A stretch of DNA of 64,000 nt from Echinometra lucunter (GCA_029962745.1 CM057157.1:22934088-22998087); one strand, 5' to 3'; counted from the first letter of the stretch, positions 34,369 to 45,220 are shown. The notes: generated from the sequence alone by a model not told the origin. Program-made: numbers and translations.

Positions 34369-34829
34369 GTTACAGTTTGTTATTCCAAAGCCAAAGGTTC
34401 GTTATTCCGAAGGTTTGTTAATTACGAAGGTTGGTTATTTCGAAGGTTATCATTAGTCCGAAAACCAAAATTAAAGGTTCGTTAGTTTGTTAGTTCTTTT
34501 TGGAATAACGAACCTTATTCCATTTTCGGACTATCGAACCTTAGGAATAACGAACCTTATTTCATTTTCGGATTAACAAACCTGCGGAATAAAGAACCTT
34601 ATTTCATTTTCGGTTTAACAAATCTTCGGAATAACGAACCTTATTTCATTTTCAGACTAATGAACCTTCGGAATAACGAACCTTCGGAATAAATGCCACA
34701 TAGGCCTATGTTTGGATTAATGAACCATTTTTCATTTTCGGACTAACGAACATCTAGGTATATGCAATTTGCGTGTTTCGAATAACGAATCTTTGGCATG
34801 ACGAACCTTCGGAATAACGAACATCAACA
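34369..34829. mobile_element. Foldback element built of GAACCTTCGGAATAAC units, 10-bp target duplication
   Basis: Perfect 10-bp direct repeats GTTCTGATGG flank it at 34359-34368 and 34830-34839. Inside, the first ~125 bp carry units as GGTTCGTTATTCCGAA and the rest carry the opposite orientation (TTCGGAATAACGAACC), interspersed with TTATTTCATTTTCGGA. A 9-10 bp duplication suggests the Mutator superfamily, but no transposase is present. Family assignment is inference. Confidence 0.7.
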
Positions 34830-35143
34830 GTTCTGATGGTGGAAGACATGCTCATGGCAGAACTTACATTTGAACTTTGAAGGTTGTTTCAGTATTTAAA
34901 AAAGACAGTTGTGTTACAAGACAATAACCAAGTGCTAATATTCCCTGGGATTTTTTTTTTTTTACTACATTATCTTGACGGACAAGTCCATGTATCATTT
35001 TTGTAGATGTATACCAGGTCCAGTGCATTAATTAGTTCACAAACTGGTCTAAGAGTCCCAAGTTTATCTGCAGTCCCATTGAACAAGATTATGTTGATTT
35101 TGATTTATGCTCTTGTAGCATTATTCTTCAATGAGTGTCTGAA

Positions 35144-36262
35144 CCCGGTGTTGTCAGTCTGTAATTTTGAAATTTTGCTTAAAAAGGAGTCTTTTCTTTT
35201 GAGCATGTTCGCTAACATAAATCTTTGCAATTTTGAAAAAAAAGGTTTTCATGAGCTTGTACTCAAAATTGAAAAAAAAAGGGTGTTTTGGAGCTTGTAG
35301 ACCTCTACTCGAAATTGAAAAAAGCGGTGTTTTTTTCTGATCCTTGTTTGCAATTTTCTGTTTTTGACTCAGACGTGAATTGAATTTGAAAGAGGTGGTT
35401 TAGTAAAAGTGTAATTGGAATGCGAAAAATAGTGGTGTTGTTTAAACTTTAAAGGCTAATTTGTACCTAAGGCTAATTCTGGGTTACCGAACGATCATGG
35501 TTACACCTTTGAATATAGAGTGACAACACCGGGGGCTCTAGGTCCGCTTATATCAAGAGCTTAAATTTTTGACAGATTACTTTACTTACTAATACTTACT
35601 TACTTACTGCCATTATGCCTCCTGGCATGTAGGGCAGCAACGAAGGATCTCCACTCTTGGCCATTTTGGGCTGTCTTCTGGACACTCCCCCAGGTCAATT
35701 TCATTCCCTTCATCTCTTCTTCCACAGTGCGACGCCAGGTAGTTTTAGGTCGCCCTCTCTTTCTCCTTCCTTCTGGTGTCCAGTGCAGGGCTACTCTTGG
35801 AATGCTATTAGGCTCCCTTCTAAGGACATGCCCTATCCAGTTTCAACACCGCTTCATTATGATCTGGTCCATACTCTCTACCCTACATCTATACATTGTT
35901 CGTACATTCCAAAATCCTATCTTAGTTTTACATTTGGCATTCAGCACTTCCACCTTCCTGCTGGTGGCTTCCAATTGGCTTTCACCATTGGCATTCATCC
36001 TAGCATCTCGTGATTGCCCTGGAAGTCCATCATACCTGTCAGTGTTGATTCCTTCTGTTGCTGTTTCCGTAACATAAGCTTATGTTATGACAGCTTACAT
36101 CACCTGTAGAAATATTTGTCTGACACGAGTTGTAAGGGATGAGCTATTAACCATTGATAATTATCTTAAATACATTTCATGTTTCACTTTTTAAAGAGGA
36201 ACCTAAACAATAAATCAGGTAATGCCCATCCGTGTCACTCAAGATAGAGTGACAACACTGGA
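35144..36262. mobile_element. Composite inverted-repeat DNA element with 8-bp target duplication, interrupted by a LINE
   Basis: Perfect 8-bp direct repeats TGTCTGAA lie at 35136-35143 and 36263-36270. The ends are CCCGGTGTTGTCAGTCTGTA on the left and AGAGTGACAACACTGGA on the right, an imperfect terminal inverted repeat. A second right-type terminus (AGAGTGACAACACCGGG) lies internally and ends at 35533, followed by GGCTCTAG. That internal end corresponds to the element at 53785-54233. A LINE fragment occupies 35580-36087. 8-bp duplications fit hAT-like elements; superfamily is uncertain. Confidence 0.65.
35580..36087 (-). mobile_element. Internally deleted non-LTR retrotransposon (LINE) fragment
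   Basis: On the minus strand the 5' side encodes KTKIGFWNVRTMY, the start of an AP-endonuclease domain. After about 30 bases it jumps to the C-terminal tail of the polyprotein: IGHVLRREPNSIPRVALHW, then GRRKRGRPKTTWRRTVEEEM, ending HARRHNGSK and stop. One TGA interrupts the tail (TGG expected at RCWNW). The 3' end carries TAAGTA-type short repeats. The reverse transcriptase core is missing. Imperfect 10-bp direct repeats TGACAG(A/C)TTA at 35570-35579 and 36088-36097 flank it. Confidence 0.75.
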
Positions 36263-36538
36263 TGTCTGAACTATATGAACTGGGCTTTGAAAATTTTTAG
36301 TGATGAAATTCAAATTTATGACTAGGAATTAAAAGAAACCCTGGAGACAAGTTAATTTTAACTGAAAAGGGGATATCATAGAGGAAACAAGTAAAAGAAA
36401 GTTCCATCAATATCGGTTATAAATGCAGAAAGTTAATATGAAAGTTCAGAAAGTTTCTTCATGTTTTGTAGACAAAATATCAGATTTTCCTCATTGCAAG
36501 GTAATGCAGGAATGCAGGATTTTTTTTTTTGTTTTGTT

Positions 36539-37103
36539 CCGGGGGGGGGGGGGGGGGGCACTCAGTATATAATGCGTGGTGGGTATGTGCCGCGGAGAAG
36601 ACCCCCATTTTTACACTCAAATTTCCGTTCCAAAGCATAGCATTTTTATCTGATTGAGAAAAAGAACAAAAAAAGCCGTTCCAAAGCATAGCATTTTCTT
36701 TTTATGGAGAAAAAAGAAGAAAGAAATCCGTTCCAAAGCTTCGCATGTTTTTCGTTACGCCGTTCCGGCCGCATTGATCCGCTACAATGAGCTGCATTTT
36801 TGGTGAAAAGCGGCCCGCAGAGCGCTGTCCGACCATTGCCTCTGCGCGAGCGCACCCGGCGCCCATGCCGCCGGGCTAGCTGCATGCACGTATGCCCGTT
36901 CCATAGGGATACATACGCACTCACACACAGGCGAACTGTTCCAAAGACCCCCGTTTTCACAAACATTTGTAGTTCCCAAGCCCGTTCCGAAGACCCTCCT
37001 TTTCACAATAAGCCCGTTCCAAAGCCCCCGTTTTTTGTCTCGCCCGCGGCACATACCTACCACTTTTGGGGTCGAGTACCCCCCCCCCCCCCCCCCCCCC
37101 GGG
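36539..37103. mobile_element. G-run-terminated inverted-repeat element with CCGTTCCAAAG tandem units
   Basis: The left end is CCGGGGG... plus CACTC...GGTGGGTATGTGCCGCGG. The right end inverts it (CCGCGGCACATACCTACCAC ...GAGTACCCCC...CCGGG). GTTTTGTT occurs just outside both ends (36531-36538 and 37104-37111), a likely 8-bp target duplication. The interior has repeated CCGTTCCAAAG units spaced irregularly. GC content is far above the surroundings. ORFs here are shadows. Confidence 0.7.
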
Positions 37104-38283
37104 GTTTTGTTATTCATAAATCAGAAGATCAGTGCATATAGAAAAGTACTGGTCTTCTTAAAGGAGAAACTTAAGTCTTGAGGTGAATCCCCTTTTATTT
37201 TCTTCCCTGTTCCCACCTCCCCATCTATCTTCCTCTAAATTTGGGGGTTTTTTTTCTTTCTTGGGGATTATATGTGGCATTTTGTGTGTGGGGGGGGGGA
37301 TTGTGGAACAGCTCTGCTCTACTTCTGCTACTTCTTTTTTCTGTTTTTCAATATATTTTTTTTTTATTAAAGATTTCATTCAATAGGAATCATTACATTA
37401 AATTCATTTTTTTTCCATATTTTTTTTTCCATTTTTTTTTTCATTTTACAAAATTCATCTCTCCCTCCTCACACACTTTCTTACACACACACACACACAC
37501 ACCCCCACACACTCTCTCTTCCCAGTTATCTTTTCCTTTCACTTTTTTGTTTTTCCATATTTTTCATTCAAGATTTCATTCAAAATAAATCCTTACATAT
37601 ATTAAATCAATATAAACCCTTACAAATCTTCATTTTATTTTCATAACATAATTTCATAAATTAATGCAAGAACTGAGTAGTATTATGCTGGTAAAAGGCT
37701 AGTAGATGATGAGATGATGATGCTACAACAAAAAATCTTTTTAATCATATTTTAACAAATTTTTATATGTATCATGCAATTTTAACTGTTTTTATAATGA
37801 GATGTTATTTTTTTTAGTATACTTATATTTCATTTCATGACATGTTTATGTACAATATTTGAATGTTTTTAAAATTGTAAAATCATGTGCAAATCTTGAT
37901 TCTTTTTAATGAACCAACATTGAATTGAATTCACAGATCAATGAGCAGAGAAGAAAAAATGGAATGAAATCACTATATAAAAAAAAACATACATAATCCC
38001 AAAACCCTATCACATGCCCCCTTGCCTAGCCTGGAAAGGCTCCTTAGAGAAAAAAAAAAGAAAAAAAAATTTCTAAAAACCCCTAGAAGATCACTTTTCC
38101 AGGGGCTGATGTAACTGAGGAGCTTCTAACTATGGCTACTCTACATTTACAAACTTCTGCAGTGCATGTTTTAAGAAATTAATGAGTATAATCTCTAAAA
38201 ATGAAGGAAAAACTGTGAGAGAGTGGTAAAAAACTGACCAATGTTCACGTTGTTTTAATTAATTGCCGTCCTTTTTAATGCAG
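37104..38283. other. AT-rich noncoding region
   Basis: T-rich low-complexity sequence with a G-run (37290-37299) and an AC microsatellite (37484-37512). At 37370-37600 aagatttcattcaa recurs at 37371 and 37570. No coding was supported. Confidence 0.4.
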
Positions 38284-38499
38284 ATCAAAATTGTGAGTGA
38301 AGTGGGATTGACAGAGGAAGCAGTCACAGTGGAAAAGGATGATTCCTTTTGTTTACCAGAATGCGAAGAAACCAGCAGATCCTCAGTGTTCATTTGTGCC
38401 AAAGTAATGAACAGCCATCCATAGGCGACATGCCAGAACCCAACATGTTCTACAGAAGAGTATTCCATCTCAGCTGCTTGGGGATAAAACAAATGCCAG
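38284..38499 (+). CDS. Exon-like segment of an unidentified gene (interrupted frame)
   Basis: Bounded by a good acceptor (ctttttaatgcag) and donor (ccag|gtaaac), 216 nt. The phase-0 frame reads IKIVSEVGLTEEAVTVEKDD, SFCLPECEETSRSSVFICAK, VMNSHP and then TAG at 38422-38424. The second half looks coding in another frame (GDMPEPNMFYRRVFHLSCLG). This is what a one- or two-base indel in a real exon would look like, and the assembly has such errors elsewhere. It could also be a decayed gene. I do not recognise the product. Confidence 0.3.
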
Positions 38500-38536
38500 G
38501 TAAACATAAACTAAGACTGTAATAAGGGAACTACCA

Positions 38537-39232
38537 TGCGTCCCAAAAAAAACTTTACACTTTTGAAATGGCTGCCAAATGAAAAATGTATGATTCTGCG
38601 GAGAAGGTTTATATGTATGGATAGCTCATGGATCCAACTTTCACATGAGACCAAGAAGGCCGAAAATTATTAATGCTTGGGTGAGCACTGCTCACTTTTG
38701 TAAAGTGTATGAAAATTAGATTGCGCAGGAATTGCGCCTTCCAATTGTGAGAGGTGAGTCGTTTAGAGCTTAGAAAATTGAGGGGGATATGATGAATTCA
38801 TGATCAATTGCAATCAGTTTGGGTTTGCTGATTGAATGTTATGGTTTATTAGATCAAAATTTTATGCATGAGTGAACAGGAATGGCATTGATTATTGGAG
38901 CATTGTACTACTTTCCCTGGTTTGTTCATGGGAGTCAGGATTGGGTGATGGTACATGGTGCAGGGGAGATGAGATGTACCGTAAGGTAGGACATTGTTGG
39001 GTGGGTGGGATAAGGGTCAAGAGGACATTGTATGCCCCTCTCCCCCCCCCTCCCTCTCTCTCCCTAATTTTCATACCCTTTACAAAAGTGAGCAGCGCTC
39101 ACCCAAGCATGAATTATTTTCGGTCTTTTTTGTCTCATGTGAAAGTTGGGTCCATGAGCTATCCATACATATAAACCTTTCCCGCCAGAATCATATATTT
39201 TTTATTTCGCAGCCATTTAAAAAAAAAAAAAA
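38537..39232. mobile_element. Inverted-repeat element with ~170-bp arms
   Basis: The left arm (38537-38705: GCGTCCCAAAAAAAACTTTA C... to ...GTGAGCACTGCTCACTTTTG) is repeated in inverted orientation at 39078-39231 with scattered differences. Between the arms lie about 370 bp with no transposase. The end (GTCCCAAAAAA) resembles Tc1/mariner-type MITE ends. No TA pair was confirmed at the right boundary. Confidence 0.6.
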
Positions 39233-39729
39233 AAATTCTGCAGTTCTATAGTGTTTCTTCTATCAAGTAAGAAATATCTACAATATTTCACTTATAACTG
39301 TTAAAGACCATAAAAACTGTAGTGGGTGGTTGTGACTTTTCCGGAAGTATTTTGTATTATGTAAGAACAGCAAAATACATGTAGGTAAATTTTTTGTTGT
39401 GTTGTGTTTTCTTTCTGAAACATGCAGACTGAAGTTCACAGTTGCACTAAATTGCATGAACATTCCACACATCAGCATGAACACGTACAGTATGAGCCTA
39501 CACCAGGCTCCACTTTGTTAACCCTAACTGAACTGTTGGGGGGGGGGTGTGTGTGGAGGCAAGGAGTCCTAAAAATAATGGTAATCTCAAATTCATTAGA
39601 TTCAAATTCCTCCCAATTCTCCATGAACTTCTCATCTAAAGTCATGGTCGGAATTCTTTGCCAAATATGTTTCAATCTATTCTAGACTGGCTCCCTAAAT
39701 TACCCCCTCCTTATTGACTACATGCACAG

Positions 39730-39929
39730 GTCCCCAGTGGAAGTGCCCAGTTTGCCCCCTACACTCCAGAAGCCCGCAAAGATGCGATGTTATTGCAATA
39801 TTCCCTGTGCCTCATTTGGGAAGGACTTCAAGACCTACGGTCCGAGGAAGGCAGTCTGATGTGAGCATTGTGGGTAGCTGGCCACACCAACTACATAGAC
39901 CTATTAATCGGTCGTCGCTTCACTGATCA
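39730..39929 (+). CDS. Exon-like segment of an unidentified gene (one in-frame stop)
   Basis: A pyrimidine-rich acceptor (tgcacag) and a strong donor (ca|gtaagt) bound 200 nt. In phase 0 it reads VPSGSAQFAPYTPEARKDAM, LLQYSLCLIWEGLQDLRSEE, GSLM, a TGA at 39862-39864, and then ALWVAGHTNYIDLLIGRRFT. An alternative donor gtgagc at 39861 would exclude the stop. The entry phase fits the exit of 38284-38499. Not recognised. Confidence 0.3.
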
Positions 39930-40213
39930 GTAAGTTTATAGATGAAATTCCTTTACAGTCCTGCAAACAGTATAGGCCATGGGCACTGCATAGCTTTCAT
40001 GACTTTTCCCTGATGGTGGAGTTTAATGGCACTTTATAATGAAATGCAAGTTTTTGAAGTATTCATTTTCATGGTCATCTTATCCTCACAATTATCAAGC
40101 TGGATGTGAAAAATGAAATATTGCTAACATCAGTAAGGTTCTTTAATCCATAAATGCATGGCTCTGTGGCATGAAAGCCTATGTCAGGATTAATGATACC
40201 TTGTGACACTTCT

Positions 40214-40361
40214 GAGCCCCATTTCATAAAACTTATTATCAATAACAAGTTGCAATAACTTTTAAAAGCTACTGAAATCCTTGCATCTGATAGGTCAAGA
40301 GCAAATTTGTCATAGAAATGTGGCAGTTGTTGATGATAACAAGTTTTATAAAACAGGGGCC
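40214..40361. mobile_element. Foldback MITE (CCCC-TTTCATAAAACTT type)
   Basis: GAGCCCCATTTCATAAAACT TATTATCAATAACAAGTTG is inverted at the right end (gttgatgataacaagtttta taaaacaggggcc). About 150 bp with no coding. Related in end structure to 63179-63334. Confidence 0.6.
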
Positions 40362-40907
40362 AAGGTCTACCTATAAATATAAATATGCCTTAAAATAGGT
40401 CAAGAAACTAACTACTACAATACTGTACCTAAAATATGTACAGATCACCAGGAAAAGGAATACAATTCTCAATAGATACATGACTCATTTGGAAAACATG
40501 AATTTTTCACCAGTATTGCGTACATGAGTTGTACAGAGGGTTTTTTTTTTCAATTACATTCATAATTCAATTCAGTTCATGTTGAAATAAATCAAACTAA
40601 CTGAAATACTGAAGATTGTGTATGAAATGGAAGGATATTGTCTCTCACAAAAAGTAAGAAAGAAGCCATACTCATTGAAGTATTACACCTTAACACTAAC
40701 AGAAAGGGAGAAAATCAGAATAAGTGAGTGTAATGGGTCACAACCATTTATGAACAAATGATCACAGACCAATCCAGTGCTATTTTCTGAGAATTCATTA
40801 GATTTTATGAGAAATTACCTCAACTTTATGTGCACACTAGACCCACTGCCAACACATAGAACCCTGGTCCTACTTTCTATTTCATTTTCTTTCCATGCAC
40901 TTGCAAG

Positions 40908-41011
40908 GTCTGGAAGGCTGAGCAAATTATGAGAGAATCCGACATGACCTTATGTGGAATTGAACCGCAAATCTGCAAGGAGGAAGAGGAAAATGGCTCG
41001 GAATGGACAGG
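40908..41011 (+). CDS. Exon-like segment of an unidentified gene
   Basis: After a long pyrimidine tract and acceptor (acttgcaag), the only open frame reads VWKAEQIMRESDMTLCGIEP then QICKEEEENGSEWT and ends in phase 2 at a gtgtgc donor, which fits the next exon-like segment at 43835. Alternatively it is a terminal exon: the frame reaches TAA at 41022-41024, overlapping an AATAAA at 41023-41028. Product not recognised. Confidence 0.35.
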
Positions 41012-41165
41012 GTGTGCAAAATAATAAAGGTACAGTATATGTATATGTTTAGGCAATGTTATGCATGTATGTCTTTCCTCGCTACACGAATGAATCCCCT
41101 GAATATGCATCAGTACGAAAAGCTGAGAAGTAGTAGAATATTCCACTGATGTATTATGCAGTATA

Positions 41166-41419
41166 CAGGGTGTCCCAAAAAAGCAGAATGGCCGATTTTC
41201 ACTCTTTGCCTATATATATATATGTTTTTAATTTCATTTTAAATCACTGGGTAAAGAATCCTCTATTGAAGGGAATGATACCAAGATCATTAAATTTCAG
41301 TGATCTTGATATCATACTCTTAGATAGCAGATGCTTTACCCAGTGATGTAAAAATACATATACTCTTTGAAGGTAAAGTACCTGAAAATCTGCCATTCTG
41401 CTTTTTTTAGGACATCCAG
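41166..41419. mobile_element. Tc1/mariner-type foldback MITE with TA target duplication
   Basis: TA at 41164-41165 and 41420-41421 flank inverted ends CAGGGTGTCCCAAAAAAGCA GAATGGC and GCCATTCTGCTTTTTTTAGG ACATCCAG. The inner parts are also inverted (tcactgggtaaag... and ...ctttacccagtga), so nearly the whole 254 bp folds back. Both strands therefore give similar short ORFs (for example SRMADF on each), which are not genes. Confidence 0.85.
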
Positions 41420-41421
41420 TA

Positions 41422-43207
41422 AAACATGTAATCAAGGTTGACTTCCCCTTTAAGAAATATGTTCTGGGGGCTAGGGAATCAACATTACATAGTAGAAATA
41501 ACTATCCTTTTGAAATTTGATGCAGTGTGCTGGGATGAGAGAGAGAGAGAGAGAGAAAAAAAAAAGAGAATAATACTCCTAGCATAGCACTTACCATGTA
41601 GAGTTTAATTATGCTTTTGGCTCTTCAAGGTGTCCTCCTACGAAGCATTGAGTACAGATAAAAAAACTTGACCAAAGCAGGTGCACTTGGAGGCCCTGAG
41701 GAAGACCCGTGACCCCCACCACCCCCCCCCCCCAAACTCTTGAAGGGAGGAGATGTTGATATAGCAGGGCAGCTCTGGCAGAAGCCCCCCAACCAACACC
41801 AGTGACAGGTTGAGCATTGCATTGTACTCATGCGATCAAGATCTAGAAAGTAAGTTTTCATTTCTACTTATTATTTTTTTTAATCATTATTGAATTGCCC
41901 AGCCCAGTAGTCAATAAGCTATTTGTACTAATTGTGTATTAATGTTAATGATAACACTCCTAATGGTGTGGAAATGCACTCTTTGGAGTCCACTCTTTTT
42001 ATGGATTACATACATATGGGGTTGAATCCACTTCTCCATAGTGAAATTCACTCATTGCAATGGTTTGAATTGAACTCCTGTTTTTTTTTTGTTTTTTTTT
42101 GTGGAATAACTTTATTTTGTGTACCTTTGGATTTCCATTGGAAAAAGTGATTCCTAATATGACTGCATGTATTTTAACTCTCCCCCCCCCCATTTTGCAA
42201 TGAATTTTTGCAGTGAAAAATGACCATATTCTCATATTTTTGCCTTATGCTCCCTTTATATGCAGTACTTTTTCACCTAATAAAAATGCAATATGCCTCT
42301 TGCATGAATTCCGTGGAAACATCACCTTTTCTTCTGCTTTGTCCTTTTGGAAAATGCAGAGTCCCGTCTCTAATTGATGAAGGTAGCATATTTCAGTAAA
42401 ACACACATATTCCCTTTCTTTACCCAAAGCTTTGATGATAACTGGACCATCTGCTCAAAGATCTTTTTTTTTTAATGAGGGCTTTACCCTTGCCCTCAGT
42501 AGAAGATACATGGAAAAAAAACTCATTGGGTTCTTAAATTATTCTCTTTCCTTCCTGACACATTTGCATAATTATTAGTCTACCTTTTCCACAAATTTCA
42601 CTAATATCTAATACAAAACAGTTATAGGGCTTTTTTAATACCTTCGGATAGCCCAAGGTCTCTTATATTGCATAACTTTTGTGGAAGGGTGTAAAATTTA
42701 GTAAGAACTGATGTTTATTCTGGTTGATATTTTCATTTTCTAAAGGCTTCATGACAATTTTTGAGAAATACCCATTGCTTTGTCTTTTGACATGTATCTC
42801 CTTTTGAGTGAGCATTTTGAATACTTTATGTTTTGAAGTGTTAATTTTTGCTAAGTTTTGTCTTTTAAGTTAGCATACTTTGGATGTCACAAAAAAGTCA
42901 TAAAAGTTCTTAACATTTGGTCATGCAAAAAGATCAAGCAAAGAGATCAAGCAATGAGACAACCAGTCTCTGTTTCATGTAACTATCATTTGTTGTTTGT
43001 CTTCTTTTTCCTTGTCTGCTTCTTTTTCTTCTTCTTTGTCTGCTTCTCATATAATGTTTTGCGTATCATTTTGCAAAATATTTGCAAAATAATGTTTATA
43101 CTTACTATGAAATGTAAATACATTAGATTTATATTTTATGTTGAATGCATGTACATGCCCACATGCAGTTACACTGCATCTCTCATATTAGCACCAAGAG
43201 TGTGCAA
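41422..43207. other. AT-rich noncoding region
   Basis: Includes a GA run (41536-41556), a C-run (41718-41733) and a second C-run (42182-42191). No exon, RNA gene or paired inverted repeat was supported. Confidence 0.4.
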
Positions 43208-43603
43208 CATCATGGGTGTCAGTCCATTCTGTACTGTCCAAAAATTTTCCTGATAAGCCAAAAAAAAAGTCCTCAGCTTTTTGGGGAAACAATTTTTATG
43301 GGGGAAGGGATTCAGGGGAGGGACATGGCACTAGACAAGAAAAGAAAGGGGGAAAAAGGGGTCCTTGGCATAAAATTTTTGGAGGCATGTCCAAAAATTA
43401 TTTGCTGACAAATTTTCTCAGGTGGTTCATATTTCTTGAATTCTGGGGGACATATCCTATTGGCTTATTCATTTTTTTTCAAAATAGGTTTTTTTTTTTT
43501 TTGAGGTTTTTTTGTCTCTCTCTCTTTTTTTTTTTATTGGGGGGGGGGGAAGATTGATCCCCTGTCCATCCCCCACCTTTTTGGCTGATTAACACCTATG
43601 ATA
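43208..43603. mobile_element. Candidate inverted-repeat element (ATCATGGGTGTCAGTCC ends)
   Basis: The left end CATCATGGGTGTCAGTCCAT is inverted at the right (ggctgattaacacctatgat a). Internal sequence is G-rich low complexity. About 396 bp. The ends match only over about 18 bases with mismatches. Confidence 0.4.
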
Positions 43604-43657
43604 GACATGACCATGACGAGGTACAAAGACATGTATCCGCTAATATCAACATTAATT

Positions 43658-43661
43658 AGTA

Positions 43662-43740
<79 letters not shown>

Positions 43741-43770
43741 AAGTAGTAGTAGTAGTAGTAGTTGTAGTAT
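43658..43770. repeat. (AGT)n microsatellite
   Basis: About 37 AGT/TAG units with two AGA interruptions. The poly-Ser ORF through it is a shadow. Confidence 0.95.
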
Positions 43771-43834
43771 TTTAAATTATTATTATCATCATTATCATTT
43801 TATCATCCTTCTAGATATTGAATGATTTCTCCAG

Positions 43835-43928
43835 GAGAAGACAGTGGTTTCCAAAGGATTCATCCATTTTTGCCATTTCTTCCAGTTTTCCCCAGTTCTT
43901 CATGATTCCAGGTTTCTTTGAGTTTCTG
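43835..43928 (+). CDS. Exon-like segment of an unidentified gene
   Basis: Acceptor gatttctccag and donor gtaagt bound 94 nt. Entered in phase 2 it reads (G)RRQWFPKDSSIFAISSSFP then QFFMIPGFFEFL and leaves in phase 0. Phase agrees with both 40908-41011 upstream and 45128-45220 downstream. Aromatic-rich; no domain recognised. Confidence 0.35.
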
Positions 43929-45127
43929 GTAAGTCATTGATATTCAGGCCATTCATACAATTTTCAATGTTATCTTAAGATTGTAATGCAATGACCTAAG
44001 AGGAAAATTAGAAAGTAAAGGAAAAAATAAATATTTCCCTTTCATAGATTTTATAAATTAAAAGGAAAAAATGGATTTGAAATCGTTCAGTCAGATAGGC
44101 AACTTGTTTGACTACATTTCATTCATTATTTATTGGATAATTAGATGATGTACTTACCTTATTGTGTCTTTTCTTTTCTTTTCATGATTTTGTGGGTTTT
44201 TTCTTGCATGTTCATAGGTAGGTGTACATGTAGATTATCTTTTGATCTTGGTTTGTAGATGCCTTGTAAATTACAGTGCCACATTTTAGTTTGGAAGTTA
44301 TGTTACATAATCATTTTCTGTCCATGCTGTAATGATTTGATTTGTGAAGTTGTACCTTTATGTTTGTGTATATTTCAGTAAAAGAGGTAAAAAGTTAAAT
44401 GGCTGTATGGAGTGAATATATGAACATTCTTATGTGTATTCATGTTGTATAGTTCTAAGAATATTATGCAGGCTCTTATTCAAATGATTTTTTCAAACAT
44501 ACACTAACCATGAAATCAATTTTAGTGAGAAATGAAATATTTGGAACTATAGCTGTATATGTTTGATTTGCTTATGTTACTAATTGAAAATTTAAAATGT
44601 TTGCAGTTATAATATCTTATTGTTTTATGTATGAAAGATCTTAATTTTGTTTTATAATTTTGTAAACTTGCTTTGGTTTTTCAATGAGATGTAAATGATT
44701 TAGCAAATAGGTAATATGTTTTTTATCAACTGAGATTGAATATGAAATGTAAATCTTATATATTAATGTGATGAAACCAAGTTTTCTTAACTTTAACAAT
44801 ATTTCCAGCCATTTCAAGGTATGTACTTGTATAGTCAAGCTGCAGAAAAAAAAATTGAAACAAGGATTCTGAATACCTTGTACTCGCATTTCATAATATT
44901 TAATGTAATATTTTGTCTTAGGAAGCTTCATTATAGCAACTCTTAATTTGTTATGTTTTATGGACCTTTCTTATTCAGAAATGTGATTGATGAAAGTAGA
45001 TTGTTAAGTTGAGTTAAGGTTATTGAAGAACCAGTCTCTGTAGCCACTGATTATGGCATTTTTTTTCAACTTTAGTTGTGGATATATGTAAATATTTGTT
45101 TGCTTATAAATCATTTCAAATTTTTAG

Positions 45128-45220
45128 CTCTTGGTAAGAATGCAGGTAAAAGTTCCAGAAAAGTATCCGGTATGGGAGCATTTCCTGACAAAGTCGCACT
45201 TCACTCTATCCATTTCACAG
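45128..45220 (+). CDS. Exon-like segment of an unidentified gene
   Basis: Acceptor tttttag and donor gtaaga bound 93 nt, phase 0 to phase 0, reading LLVRMQVKVPEKYPVWEHFL then TKSHFTLSISQ without a stop. The residue mix looks like a folded protein. Not recognised. Confidence 0.38.

Noticed and set aside
35657..36077. Plus-strand ORFs of 116-118 residues
   Set aside because: The recognisable coding (WNVRTM, KRGRPKTTWRR) is on the minus strand and belongs to a LINE; the plus-strand ORFs are its shadows.
36646..37141. 106-113-residue ORFs on both strands
   Set aside because: They lie inside a GC-rich transposon with internal tandem repeats; composition explains the lack of stops.
41149..41435. 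Similar peptides on both strands as possible paired genes
   Set aside because: The similarity follows from the palindromic MITE; there is no independent coding evidence.
43598..43825. Poly-serine ORF
   Set aside because: Translation of an (AGT)n microsatellite.
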